Assembly: GCA_902363735.1 (NCBI GenBank)
Contig: CABJBA010000001.1
Location: 682,001-746,000, forward strand
Source of the DNA: Clostridiaceae bacterium
Lineage (GTDB): Bacteria; Bacillota; Clostridia; Lachnospirales; Lachnospiraceae
Direction: 5' to 3'
Length of the DNA: 64,000 nucleotides
The translations under genes and the position numbers were made by a program. Positions 26,641 through 36,222 of the stretch are shown here, piece by piece. Each line of letters begins with the position of its first letter. Position 1 is the stretch's first letter. The notes beneath the pieces are model-generated. The model made no database searches, was not told the DNA's origin, and saw only the letters and a program-made list of their open reading frames with translations.

Positions 26641-27251
26641 CGCCCCACCGCCTTTCGTATATGCCCTACAATATAGGAAATATTGGCAGATATATCGCCT
26701 GAGTTTTCGATTTCAACGATTTCAACTCCAAGATTTTTTAGGATCTCTGTCCCTTCTCTCAAATAATAGAGTTCCTCTGATGTTCTATGCCCTTGCTCAA
26801 AACGAGTTAATTGATTACGTTCGTTTAATCTAGACTGAATGATGTCCTGATCAGCTTTTACAACAATCTGAATATCTGGTAATACAATACCTCCATTTGC
26901 TGATAGAATAAAATCCACAGCTACATCATCCATTCGTTGCAAAATCAGAGATGATAGGATATATCTATCGGTAATTACAACTTGCTCTTTTTCTAACCGA
27001 GGAAGTATTTCATTACTTAGATGCTGATAGCGATCTGCAGCAACAAGACATGTTAAGCTTTCATTTCCAAGTGTTTCAGCAATTTGTCGAATAAACTTCC
27101 CTAATGGTGTATCAGTTGGTTCTTTTGTAGTCCAGACATTTATTTCGCTTTCTATCAATGCAGTTTGAGTGTGTTGAATTAGTGTGCTTTTGCCTACACC
27201 ATTCGGTCCGTCAAATGCAACAAATAGTCCTTTATTGATGCTTCCTCTCAT
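26637..27251 (-). CDS. Thymidylate-kinase-like nucleotide kinase
   Basis: About 204 aa from ATG 27251, which follows GGAGGAG. P-loop GPNGVGKST, the dTMP-kinase EPTDTPLGKFIRQI segment (canonical TREPGGTPLGE), ITDRYILSS (DR-Y/H motif) and a LID-like stretch with RLNERNQLTRFEQ are present. A housekeeping tmk would not be expected in a mobile island, so this copy probably phosphorylates a special deoxynucleotide made or used by the cassette. Only about 20 bp separate it from the recombinase terminus repeat, so transcription may come from inside that repeat or by read-through from the recombinase. Confidence 0.85.
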   Translation of the reverse strand: MRGSINKGLFVAFDGPNGVGKSTLIQHTQTALIESEINVWTTKEPTDTPLGKFIRQIAETLGNESLTCLVAADRYQHLSNEILPRLEKEQVVITDRYILSSLILQRMDDVAVDFILSANGGIVLPDIQIVVKADQDIIQSRLNERNQLTRFEQGHRTSEELYYLREGTEILKNLGVEIVEIENSGDISANISYIVGHIRKAVGR

Positions 27252-27285
27252 AATCTCCTCCAATCAGGTCTTCGTTAAACAACTA

Positions 27286-28010
27286 GTGTCGTACTCGAAA
27301 AGTTGTCCACCAGATTTTACGACTTATTACTGCTATTTCGACACATTTCAGCACAATATATGACGCTTTATCAAGAAAAATGTTACTTTCATACTATGGG
27401 CTAACATACCCTTGAAGCTGTTATATTTGAAAAGTATAAATTCACTACCTATTTTAACTCAATAAAGATTGGAAATCATTACAACTCTCGTTTTAAACTG
27501 AATTTCAAGTGAAGCTCCTGCCTTAACTGATATTTTTTTAATTAAATTATAAACCAAGTTATCATCGCATATATCTAAACAAAGCTGGGCTTTACACTTC
27601 TCTAAATAAGCTTTATATGCTGCAGTTGAATCATCCGGCAACACACATGAACCAGAGGATTCTATCACACTTCTCAAACACTTTATAATAGTAGATTGGA
27701 GTTCCTCTTCTGCCAATGATGGTGACTGTTTACAAATCCGGTTGCCATGCTTCAATCTATTTGCGCATCTCCATACTATCTTTTTTCTATTACCTTTACT
27801 CCAAGTCACTCTACGATAGGGAAGTCCGCACTCTTTGCAAAACATGATATTCGACAGTACGAATTTGGAACTGTATTTCCCCTTTATATTTGAATCTAAC
27901 TCAGATATGGCCGACCGTCTTTTCCTTTCAGCTTTAGCTTGAAGAAAAGTGTCCTTAGATATTATTGGTTCATGATTTTTCTCAATATAACACTTTGGGA
28001 CGTATCCGCG
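27286..28010. repeat. Direct repeat copy 2: element terminus plus recombinase 3' part
   Basis: It begins GTGTCGTACTCG at 27286 and matches copy 1 (23377-24110). To its left lies ordinary cassette sequence (GTTAAACAACTA), not an rlmD end, so the junction here is not a simple fresh insertion. Confidence 0.75.
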
Positions 28011-28841
28011 GTTAATCACCCTTTTTCTAGTCAAAAAATCTATCGTATATATTTTCTGCAGTAGAGCATCTCCACAATATTTTTCATTTGAAACCATCTT
28101 TGAAATGACAGATGGACACCAATTTTTGTTTCCAGTTACTGTTCGAACACCTTCTTTTTGAAGTGTCTTTGCTATGCTATCGAAGCTTTTATCCTCTAAA
28201 TACCATCTAAAAATATTTCTGACTTCTTCAGCTTCCTCAGGGACAATTGTTAACTCACCATCTGATCCTTTTGTATAGCCCATAAACTTTTTGTAATTAA
28301 CATTTATAATGCCCTTTTCGTATTGCCGAGTCAGACCCCATCGGATATTCTCACTCAGGTTCCGACTTTCCTCCTGGGCTTGACTGCTCAATATCGTTAT
28401 TAAAAGTTCTCCTGTACTTTCCAATGTATAGATGTTCTCTTTTTCAAACAGGATACCGATGTTACGATCTTTTAGCTTTCTTATTGTCTGCAAACAGTCT
28501 ACAGTATTTCGTGCAAATCTACTAACCGATTTTGTAATAATCATATCAATTTTTCCCGCCATACATTTCGCTATCATAGAAGTAAAATCGCATCGGCTCT
28601 TAGTACTCGTCGCACTTTTCCCATCATCCGCAAATAGTCCAGCAAATTTCCAATTAGTATTACTCGTTATCTTGTCAGTGTAATAACTTTTCTGAGACTC
28701 GTAGCTGCTTTCCTGTTGCTCGAGAGTGGTACTTACCCGGCAATAAGCAGCGACCTTTAACACTTTTGATTCTGCTCTAATTTTTCTATCATACTTAGGG
28801 TTAGGTGGTATAATGGATACCTTTTTGCTTTGTTTATTCAA
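27459..28841 (-). CDS. Large serine recombinase (site-specific integrase)
   Basis: 460 aa, complete. The N-terminal resolvase domain has the catalytic Ser37 in AAYCRVST, plus FADDGKSATS, SRFARNTVD. A Recombinase domain follows (about 190-290: GYTKGSDGELTIVPEEAEEVRNIFRWYLE), then a Zn-ribbon with CKECGLPYRR...WRCANRLKHGNRIC. Such enzymes integrate phages and mobilisable elements with very short cores. The terminus beside it and the rlmD end copies imply it targets the rlmD 3' end. It is transcribed toward the thymidylate-kinase cassette. Confidence 0.93.
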   Translation of the reverse strand: MNKQSKKVSIIPPNPKYDRKIRAESKVLKVAAYCRVSTTLEQQESSYESQKSYYTDKITSNTNWKFAGLFADDGKSATSTKSRCDFTSMIAKCMAGKIDMIITKSVSRFARNTVDCLQTIRKLKDRNIGILFEKENIYTLESTGELLITILSSQAQEESRNLSENIRWGLTRQYEKGIINVNYKKFMGYTKGSDGELTIVPEEAEEVRNIFRWYLEDKSFDSIAKTLQKEGVRTVTGNKNWCPSVISKMVSNEKYCGDALLQKIYTIDFLTRKRVINRGYVPKCYIEKNHEPIISKDTFLQAKAERKRRSAISELDSNIKGKYSSKFVLSNIMFCKECGLPYRRVTWSKGNRKKIVWRCANRLKHGNRICKQSPSLAEEELQSTIIKCLRSVIESSGSCVLPDDSTAAYKAYLEKCKAQLCLDICDDNLVYNLIKKISVKAGASLEIQFKTRVVMISNLY

Positions 28842-28975
28842 CTAAAAACCTCCATATCATTTACTATCCAATCTATTGTATATGATATATGAGTCATTAG
28901 CAGTATTTTTATAATATTAAAGAAACTACTTTGTGCGTTAACACAAGCTTTAGCATTATTATCACCCAAAAAAGC

Positions 28976-31039
28976 TTACTCCACATCCTGTTTACGGAAA
29001 GCTTGTTCAATAATTACCATCACATCATCAAGAGTGTCCAAACTGTCCAGACCAACTTCCACATCACCATTTCCCCATCTACCCACGCCCGTAACATCCT
29101 TACATATTCCTTTTGGATCAATGACATCTGCAAATTTCATATTTACAGCCAAACGGAGCCGTGAACTCTGAATGACGACATCCACGAAGTTAGTATCAGC
29201 TTTATAAGCGATATACAGCTTCTTAAACTCACGTTTCACAAAAGTACCAAGATTGAGAATGCGGGTGTTCAGCTTTTCAAAGAGCATACGGTTGAAAGCA
29301 TTTAGGTATTGATAGCTCTCAAGTGTGTATTGTGGCGCAGTATCATCCAGCTTGTGATAGGGAGCAAGTTCAGCGTCAGTGAGAGCTGGATAAAGCCAAA
29401 CTTTTATCGCCACTTCTCCGAGCAGAGAAGCACGTTCGTTGACTTGTGCTTCGCCCCAAGAAATCTGGTTGACAACATACTTATTCAAACGAAGTGCACT
29501 TTCTCTGAAACCACCCTTCATATTGAGTTTGTCAGCAAACGATAAATCGCTCATCTCAGAGTTATATGCCGTCAATGTCAAGTTGCCAATGGAATGCAGA
29601 TACTTCTTTTGAATCTCTTGCCAATTGCTACCGATAGCAGTAATCCAATCAGTTGATAAATGCAAGTTTTGGGGAATAATATGTTCGATAGTCAAATTAT
29701 CCAATGATACGAACGATTTATTGTCCCAATTCTCGATCCTCCCAAGGATGTACCGGCAACGGTTCATGTTATAGATGTCCCTTGTTAGGAGAGACGAGAG
29801 AAAGTCCTCATTACTTGGAAACTTCTTATATGAATCGAGCAGGATAAAAAATGCCTTAACTGAATTTAGGTAATCGCCCGTCTTAATATCATTCTTCATC
29901 GTAGCGAAGGTCTTATTTAGAGAATTTGTTGGAATATCACATACGGCACGACGCAGCACATAACTCACGCAAAGCTGAACTATTTCCTGCAATTCCTCGA
30001 CGGTAATCAATCCCTTATCACAGTCGTCGTGAACTTTCAACAAGAACGGATAGGCTACTTCCATTCGAATTGCCTTCATATCACCATACAGCGATTTAAG
30101 GATGGTATCGGCACTCCTTACAAAGTACATATCGGTGTAGTGCTTCGCATAACTGTAAATATCTTGGCAAAGATCACGGATAGTTAAGCCACTCCCATTA
30201 TTGTAGGCTCTGAACTCTTTATAAACCTCATTCTTTTTTGGTATTCTACCTAGTTTCATCGTCAGGTAATCACGAAAAAAATTATCCAATAACTCACTCT
30301 GGTGTTCGTAATCAAAGAGTAGTTCCGTTGGCCTCCAGATATTGTTGTAGACGTCTGCCTGTGTTACAGAATCTAAGCCCATCAGTAAATGATTGCGGAT
30401 AAGATCGGAATCCTTCAAGTCCATCCCCGTCGAGTTCAAACTCTCAAAAATCGCCTGCGGATCATCGTATTGTCGATCAAGGACAATATCCACGATCTGA
30501 AGCTTGCCGATGGCATCATAGAGGTCAGAAGGCGTAATCTCCAATTTGGCAATTTGAGCAGTAAAAAAGCCATAATTGTCAAGTACACGGGATTTTAGAG
30601 TATCAGGAATTGGCGAGCCTTCAATCTTCTTTATAAGGGCAGCCCTATCGGATTGCGTAAGAAGCAGTTTGTATTTGGTGCTGCCCGTTTCGTACTGGTT
30701 TATCAACAGGGTATCCGTAATTTTATTAGGATTCACTCCACTGTCAGTATTTTCCTTTGCGTAGTCCCGCAGAGCGACGAGAAGCAATGTCAATGTAGTA
30801 AGGCGTTGCTGACCATCAATAATCATCGCAAGGGTGGACCCCGCAGCTGAATCCTCGTCTATGCGGACAATAGAGCCAACAAAATGTCCCTCCCGATGTG
30901 TATTGTGCAAATTGACAATGTCATTCCAAAGGCGAGCGCATTGCTCTCGCTCCCAGCTATAGGTTCTCTGATATAGTGGAATCAAATATTGACAAGTACC
31001 ACCAAGGTATTTGTAGATGTTGCTTTTAAAAGCATTCAT
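28976..31039 (-). CDS. DUF262/DUF1524 (GmrSD-like) restriction protein with DUF5655-type tail
   Basis: 687 aa. The N-terminal DUF262 domain carries the nucleotide-binding motif DGQQRL (75-80) after IPLYQRTYSWE. The middle is helical. A DUF1524 HNH-type nuclease has LTIEHIIPQNL (about 450-460) and SIGNLTLTAYNSEMS. The C-terminal 100 residues resemble DUF5655. Single-chain GmrSD-like proteins are type IV restriction enzymes that cut modified DNA. It ends the hsdM-hsdS-FRG-hsdR operon, starting 15 nt after hsdR, so the operon combines methylation-based and modification-dependent defence. Confidence 0.9.
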   Translation of the reverse strand: MNAFKSNIYKYLGGTCQYLIPLYQRTYSWEREQCARLWNDIVNLHNTHREGHFVGSIVRIDEDSAAGSTLAMIIDGQQRLTTLTLLLVALRDYAKENTDSGVNPNKITDTLLINQYETGSTKYKLLLTQSDRAALIKKIEGSPIPDTLKSRVLDNYGFFTAQIAKLEITPSDLYDAIGKLQIVDIVLDRQYDDPQAIFESLNSTGMDLKDSDLIRNHLLMGLDSVTQADVYNNIWRPTELLFDYEHQSELLDNFFRDYLTMKLGRIPKKNEVYKEFRAYNNGSGLTIRDLCQDIYSYAKHYTDMYFVRSADTILKSLYGDMKAIRMEVAYPFLLKVHDDCDKGLITVEELQEIVQLCVSYVLRRAVCDIPTNSLNKTFATMKNDIKTGDYLNSVKAFFILLDSYKKFPSNEDFLSSLLTRDIYNMNRCRYILGRIENWDNKSFVSLDNLTIEHIIPQNLHLSTDWITAIGSNWQEIQKKYLHSIGNLTLTAYNSEMSDLSFADKLNMKGGFRESALRLNKYVVNQISWGEAQVNERASLLGEVAIKVWLYPALTDAELAPYHKLDDTAPQYTLESYQYLNAFNRMLFEKLNTRILNLGTFVKREFKKLYIAYKADTNFVDVVIQSSRLRLAVNMKFADVIDPKGICKDVTGVGRWGNGDVEVGLDSLDTLDDVMVIIEQAFRKQDVE

Positions 31040-31054
31040 TATCTTTATCCTCCG

Positions 31055-34000
31055 TTAATTATCCGTCCACATCTCGCACTGTCCGATAACAGTGGCAATT
31101 GCATCTTCCATACCCTCTGGTGGATACTTGTATTTTTTAAGCAGTTTTTTTACCATTCGACGCATACCGGCGCGTGCGGATTCTTTCTTTTGCCAATCTA
31201 TGGTTCGACTTTTACGGAGCATTTCAGTAAGCTCATGAGCCATCGCCACCAGCTCTTTGCTTTCGAAAAAGTCCTTGACTGCTTGCGGGCGTGTTATCGC
31301 ATCATAGAACGCCAGTTCTTCACCTGTAAGTCCGAGTGCATCTCCTTCTACTTGGGCATTCGCCATGTCGTTAGCCATCTTCATTAGCTCAGCGATAACT
31401 TCCTCATTTGAGAGCATACCGTTGAGATATGCTTTCATAGCACGGGAGAGCATTTCCGAGAATTTCTCACTTTTAACGAGGTTGGTTCTACGATACAGCG
31501 ACACTTGCTCAGCAAGCAATTTCCTCAAAATTTCAACAGCTAAGTTTCTTTCCTTCATCTTAGCGATTTCATCGAGGAATTTTGGATCGAATAGGGAAAA
31601 GCCAGTGTCAATGTCCGAAAACAGATTAATAACGCCTTCACTTTGGATGCTCGCCTTCAACAATTCGTTAACGCGAGTGTTTATTTCTTTTAAGGATAGT
31701 GGTTTGCCTTCGCCGGTGATACGTGTAAGCAGTGTCCGCACTGCCTCAAAATAAGCTGCTTCATACCGATGCTCTGGAGTGAGAAGCGAACGGCAGAGGG
31801 AGAGTGCCTGGCGCAGAAGCATGGCCTCCTTGATGAAAGCTTCGCGTTGCTTTTCTCTTTCAACTCCAGAAAGGAAGTTCACCCCTCCACTAATCGTTTT
31901 AGCGCGGGAGAGGTCGGTCGCATTCTCTTTCATAAAGCCAGAATAGCTAAATTCATGAAAGAGATCACGGCAAACCTCCAATTTTTCAATAAACTTTGGT
32001 AAAGCAGTTTTTGCAATATCCGTATCGCCATAGTTATTCTTATCACGATTCGTGTAGTCGTTCATTGCCTGCTTCAACGCCGAAGCGATACCAACATAAT
32101 CAACCACCAATCCGCCTTCTTTATCCTTGTAAACTCGGTTGACGCGGGCAATTGCCTGCATGAGATTGTGTCCCGCCATCGGCTTATAAACATACATTGT
32201 AGCTAGAGATGGTACATCAAATCCTGTCAGCCACATATCTACCACAATGGCAATTTTCAGCGAGTCGGTGTCATCTTTGAATCGCTTTGCCATCTCATCC
32301 CGGCAGCGTTTGTTACCAATGATGCCACGCCACGCCTCAGGATCTTTATTGCTATCGGTCATAACCACCCCAACCTTTTCTGTCCATTCGGGGCGGAGCT
32401 CAAGAAACTTACTGTAAATCTCCATAGCAATGGCACGTGAGTAGGCAACCACCATAGCTTTACCGGTGAGTTCATATTGTCGATTTTCCTCGTAATGCTT
32501 TATGATATCTTCGCATAGAGCGGTAATTGTTTGTTCCGCTCTGAGGATACTTTCCATCTTACCGTGTTCTTTTTTACTCTTATCTATTGCGTAATCTTCG
32601 GCATTCTGCGCCATGATATCGTACTCAGTATCAATAAGTCGCAGGACGTTTTCATCCAGTTTCAAGTGGATGACACGGCTCTCGTAATAAACAGGGCGTG
32701 TCGCTCCATCCTCCACAGCTTGTGTCATGTCATAGATGTCAATATAGTTACCAAATACTTCGATGGTGGATCGGTCCTTACTTGATATTGGTGTACCCGT
32801 AAAACCAATGTATGTAGCATTAGGTAGGCTTTCTCTGATAATAAGTCCAAAGGATTTTTGTATTTGTCCTGTTTTGCTATCAATCTTTTCATCAATAAAC
32901 TGACTACGATGAGCCTCATCCGCCATTACGATTACATTTCGACGGTCAGACAGAAATTCAGAACTTTCTTCGAATTTCTGTGCCGTAGTAAAGATTATCC
33001 CATTTGCTGATCGTCCTTGCAGATAATCTTTGAGCCCAATTTCTATTTTACGTTTTTCACTCTTTCGATGAGCTTCCTTATACTCTTCGCTTAACTTACG
33101 ACAAGTTGCTTGTACTGGCGTTTGGTGCAAAAAGTCTGCGCACTTCGCAAACTGTCCGAACAACTGATCATCAAGATCATTGCGATCGGTAAGCACAACG
33201 ATAGTAGGAGATTTCAAAACCTCCTGCAAAAGATGAGCGTAAAATACCATTGACAGGGACTTACCACTACCTTGTGTATGCCAAAAAACACCGCCCCGTC
33301 CGTCAGTTTCAGTTGCCTTAGCAGTTGAAGTAATAGCTTTTCGCACAGCAAAATATTGGTGATACGCCCCTAGAATCTTTGCGTCACCTGAAAAGCAGAT
33401 AAAGTTCTTTATTATATCAAGCAATCGTGCCTTATCGAACATGCCCTCAATGAAAGTATCGAACTGGGCATACTGCGTATTCTCGTAGCTACCATCTTTT
33501 GTCTTCCACTCCATGAATCGATCTTCGCCTGCTGTGATTGTCCCTGCCTTTGATGTAGCAAGATCACTCATAATAAGAAAAGCGTTAAAAATAAATAAAG
33601 ATGGAATTTCTTGCATGTAGTTTCGTAATTGGAGGTATGCTTCGGAGGCATCTGTTTCTTCACGCGAAGGGGACTTTAGTTCAAACACGACCACTGGTAA
33701 TCCATTCAAAAAAATTAGTACATCCGGGCGTTTCTCGCTATTTTCGATGATAGTCCACTGGTTTGCAACGATAAAGCTGTTCCTATCTGGATTGTCGTAA
33801 TCCACCAACTGCACCAAAGCAGAGCGCTGCTCTCCGGCATCAAAATAATTCACGGACACTCCATTTTGCAAATAGTCCATAAACTGCATATTCTTTTGCA
33901 AAATTGTACCGCCTTCAAAATTTCGCAGCTTATAAACCGCCTCAGCCAGGGCGACTTCTGGCAGCTTGGGGTTAATCTTTCCTATGGCCGATAGCAGTTC

Positions 34001-34123
34001 GTCTACAAAAAGAGGATCAGTATAATCCCGTGCCAAGTCAGGGGAATAGATATAACTGTACCCCAAAGTGCTATGGAAAAGCTCAATGACAGCATTTTCA
34101 AAATTTGCTTCAGTGTAAGCCAT
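31055..34123 (-). CDS. hsdR: Type I restriction enzyme, R subunit
   Basis: 1022 aa. The nuclease site (PDVLIFLNGLPVVVFELKS; Asp134, Glu148, Lys150) precedes the motor: Walker A TQGSGKS (about 283-289), DEAH at about 402-405 (MADEAHRSQ), GFTGTPISS, and the second RecA lobe (LTGFDVPSLATMYV, QAIARVNR). The C-terminal part is helical, for contact with HsdM. All key motifs are intact, so the enzyme should translocate and cut unmethylated DNA. It follows the FRG gene by 15 nt in the hsd operon. Confidence 0.95.
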   Translation of the reverse strand: MAYTEANFENAVIELFHSTLGYSYIYSPDLARDYTDPLFVDELLSAIGKINPKLPEVALAEAVYKLRNFEGGTILQKNMQFMDYLQNGVSVNYFDAGEQRSALVQLVDYDNPDRNSFIVANQWTIIENSEKRPDVLIFLNGLPVVVFELKSPSREETDASEAYLQLRNYMQEIPSLFIFNAFLIMSDLATSKAGTITAGEDRFMEWKTKDGSYENTQYAQFDTFIEGMFDKARLLDIIKNFICFSGDAKILGAYHQYFAVRKAITSTAKATETDGRGGVFWHTQGSGKSLSMVFYAHLLQEVLKSPTIVVLTDRNDLDDQLFGQFAKCADFLHQTPVQATCRKLSEEYKEAHRKSEKRKIEIGLKDYLQGRSANGIIFTTAQKFEESSEFLSDRRNVIVMADEAHRSQFIDEKIDSKTGQIQKSFGLIIRESLPNATYIGFTGTPISSKDRSTIEVFGNYIDIYDMTQAVEDGATRPVYYESRVIHLKLDENVLRLIDTEYDIMAQNAEDYAIDKSKKEHGKMESILRAEQTITALCEDIIKHYEENRQYELTGKAMVVAYSRAIAMEIYSKFLELRPEWTEKVGVVMTDSNKDPEAWRGIIGNKRCRDEMAKRFKDDTDSLKIAIVVDMWLTGFDVPSLATMYVYKPMAGHNLMQAIARVNRVYKDKEGGLVVDYVGIASALKQAMNDYTNRDKNNYGDTDIAKTALPKFIEKLEVCRDLFHEFSYSGFMKENATDLSRAKTISGGVNFLSGVEREKQREAFIKEAMLLRQALSLCRSLLTPEHRYEAAYFEAVRTLLTRITGEGKPLSLKEINTRVNELLKASIQSEGVINLFSDIDTGFSLFDPKFLDEIAKMKERNLAVEILRKLLAEQVSLYRRTNLVKSEKFSEMLSRAMKAYLNGMLSNEEVIAELMKMANDMANAQVEGDALGLTGEELAFYDAITRPQAVKDFFESKELVAMAHELTEMLRKSRTIDWQKKESARAGMRRMVKKLLKKYKYPPEGMEDAIATVIGQCEMWTDN

Positions 34124-34138
34124 AGTAAAACCTCCTTA

Positions 34139-34969
34139 CTACCTGTATTTTTCCTTGATATACTCCGCAACTTTATATAGATCTGGATATAGCGAAGCTT
34201 TTGAGATGCCGAAGCAGGATAATTGATTAAGTATATCTGTTTTCGATGAAGCATCAACAATTATCTGCTGACTTTCTGGTTGTTTACCATCCAAGCCGAA
34301 TATTATAAAAGCCCCACTTTGCCGGATTATTCTATCCGTGGTTTTCTTCGGAGCATAAAAATAGTTACGTAGCAAGTCTTCAGGAATGATTGCCGATGCG
34401 AAAGCAGGCTTTTCTTTACACACTTCATGTAGTAATCGTTTGATAATAGTAGCATTATTAAACTCACGCCATTGTTTTTCGCTAGCTCCACCTGCCTGCA
34501 ACCGTGAAGGGTGATTTATTAGCAATAATATTCTTTCCTGATCTTGAAGGCTAAACCGTGGCAAGCAAGCCAATAAAGAAACCTTGTCGCTATCATATGT
34601 AAGTATTTTATCGTCACATTTTAATATATGTACCGAAGCATCCTTACCATAAGAATCTTCACAGGCAAAATATAATGCGACCAAAGGATTGCTTGTGATA
34701 TCCAATAACCTTGTTGGAATTCCAAAATGTTGCATTTTAGAAAGAATATCAGCATGGGATGATATGCCGTCAAATTCTTTTGAGCATTCAGTCATGGCGA
34801 GGTTGAAAATCTCGCTTTCATGGTTCTTAATATTTCCTCTTAATGCCGACAGAAGCAAAACATAATCAATATCACTGTGCCCTCGATAAAAATATTGACC
34901 TGACATCTTTTCTCTCAATCACGGCAAATGATTTAGAAATGTTTCGACGCTTGTTACTTTTTCACACAT
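34139..34969 (-). pseudogene. FRG-domain protein between hsdS and hsdR, interrupted by an in-frame TGA
   Basis: The best start is ATG 34969 after AAGGAGAAAACGT. The frame reads MCEKVTSVETFLNHLP, then TGA at 34919-34921, then continues in the same frame with REKMSGQYFYRGHS and the whole FRG domain (MQHFGIPTRLLDITSNPLVALYFACED) to the stop at 34139. FRG proteins commonly start with a SVEEFL-like helix before the YRG motif, so the TGA probably breaks a once continuous gene at codon 17. A 256-259-aa product could still be made by reinitiation at TTG 34918 or ATG 34906. FRG proteins often accompany restriction loci; their function is unclear. Confidence 0.75.
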
Positions 34970-35004
34970 ACGTTTTCTCCTTTGGTAAATCATCATTTAA
35001 CAGC

Positions 35005-36222
35005 CTAAAGGTAGGCAATAGAAAGTTCGCCGGACATTAACTTTGGTAGCAGCATATCTCGAAATTCAGATAACCTTGCATTTTCATTGGCATAAATGCA
35101 CATCTGCTCATTAATAGGGTTATACAATGAATTAAGTTCGTTGAGACTCTCATCATCTGGTATTACGATTTCCAGACTACGAAAATTTGTCTTATTGAAT
35201 TTTGGCTGAGCGCTTCCTGTAACTATAGAATTCAACTGTTGCTGACCAAAAGGAGAAATAAAATACATATAAAGGTAATGCTCAAACAATTTAGACTTTA
35301 ACATAATTGAATTAGGTGCCAAGCTCATTTTTTTGCTAAGCCTCGGGCAACGGAAAACTGTGCCAACATTTGCACCCACGTTAGATATTATTATCTCATC
35401 CCCAAATAACTTGCTTTTTGAAAGGAACTCATATGCTGTATCGTCTATATAAACCATGTTACTTGCGTAGTTATTATTGTAATCAGTTAGTCTTATTAAT
35501 ACATTTGCCGTTTCTTCAGAAGTATAAGTGACATTATCACTTAGTGATTTAAAACTACCATTTGCAACATAATCAGTGACAATTAAATCCAGGTCCGCAA
35601 TACAGGTTTTATTCCACAATTTTGGCAATGTTTCTAATCCAGAGATGTATTTACCGAATTTTTCGCTAAAAATCGCCTGCGCCATCTGCTCTAAATGATG
35701 ATTGATATTTGCGTTGTTTGCAATTTTGTCGTCGAGTGCCCGCAATGTGCGCGCAATTTCTCTTTGTTCTGGCAGTGAAGGAACGCACAGCTCTACACTA
35801 TCCAGTACGCTTTGCTGTACGCGTTGTCTTCCTGAGCTTCCAACCATTGATTTTATCGCTTTGTTCCTCCAAAAAGGACTAAGCGCCAAATAGTAAATAA
35901 AGTCACTATTACTAACGCCGGGTATTTCACGCATTACAATAAATTCAGTGGAGCCAAAACCAACCTCGTCATTTTCAAGAATATTTACCTGCGCGGTTTT
36001 CCCGTTTTCAAGGCAAGGAGTAATGCGCGCCATCAAAGTATCACCATTGCGAAATTTTGAACCGCCATTAAAAGGTGTCAATTCATATCCTGAAATATCC
36101 CTTGTATGTGGTTGAAGTTGCTCCATAGCCACCTTTTTTGACGGTTCACCTTTTCGAATGGTCTCTTTTGGATTAAAGTCTATAAACTTATCTGCTCGAA
36201 CAATATCCCAATCAGACCTCAT
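35005..36222 (-). CDS. hsdS: Type I restriction enzyme, specificity subunit
   Basis: About 405 aa from ATG 36222 (MRSDWDIVRADKFIDFNP), overlapping the hsdM stop by 11 bp. It has two target-recognition domains (about 5-160 and 205-360), each followed by a conserved helix (LPEQREIARTLRALDDKIANNANINHHLEQMAQAIF; the C-terminal NARLSEFRDMLLPKLMSGEL). The first TRD has the FRNGDTLMARITPCLENGK motif. Such subunits set the bipartite DNA target. Nothing suggests inactivation. Confidence 0.93.
   Translation of the reverse strand: MRSDWDIVRADKFIDFNPKETIRKGEPSKKVAMEQLQPHTRDISGYELTPFNGGSKFRNGDTLMARITPCLENGKTAQVNILENDEVGFGSTEFIVMREIPGVSNSDFIYYLALSPFWRNKAIKSMVGSSGRQRVQQSVLDSVELCVPSLPEQREIARTLRALDDKIANNANINHHLEQMAQAIFSEKFGKYISGLETLPKLWNKTCIADLDLIVTDYVANGSFKSLSDNVTYTSEETANVLIRLTDYNNNYASNMVYIDDTAYEFLSKSKLFGDEIIISNVGANVGTVFRCPRLSKKMSLAPNSIMLKSKLFEHYLYMYFISPFGQQQLNSIVTGSAQPKFNKTNFRSLEIVIPDDESLNELNSLYNPINEQMCIYANENARLSEFRDMLLPKLMSGELSIAYL

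Noticed and set aside
24276..27251. Calling the radical SAM cassette a prokaryotic viperin
   Set aside because: The radical SAM protein has an N-terminal B12-binding domain and is longer than viperins; only the kinase partnership is similar.
26637..27251. Housekeeping tmk
   Set aside because: It lies within a mobile island and is coupled to a radical SAM gene; a chromosomal tmk would be expected near DNA replication genes.
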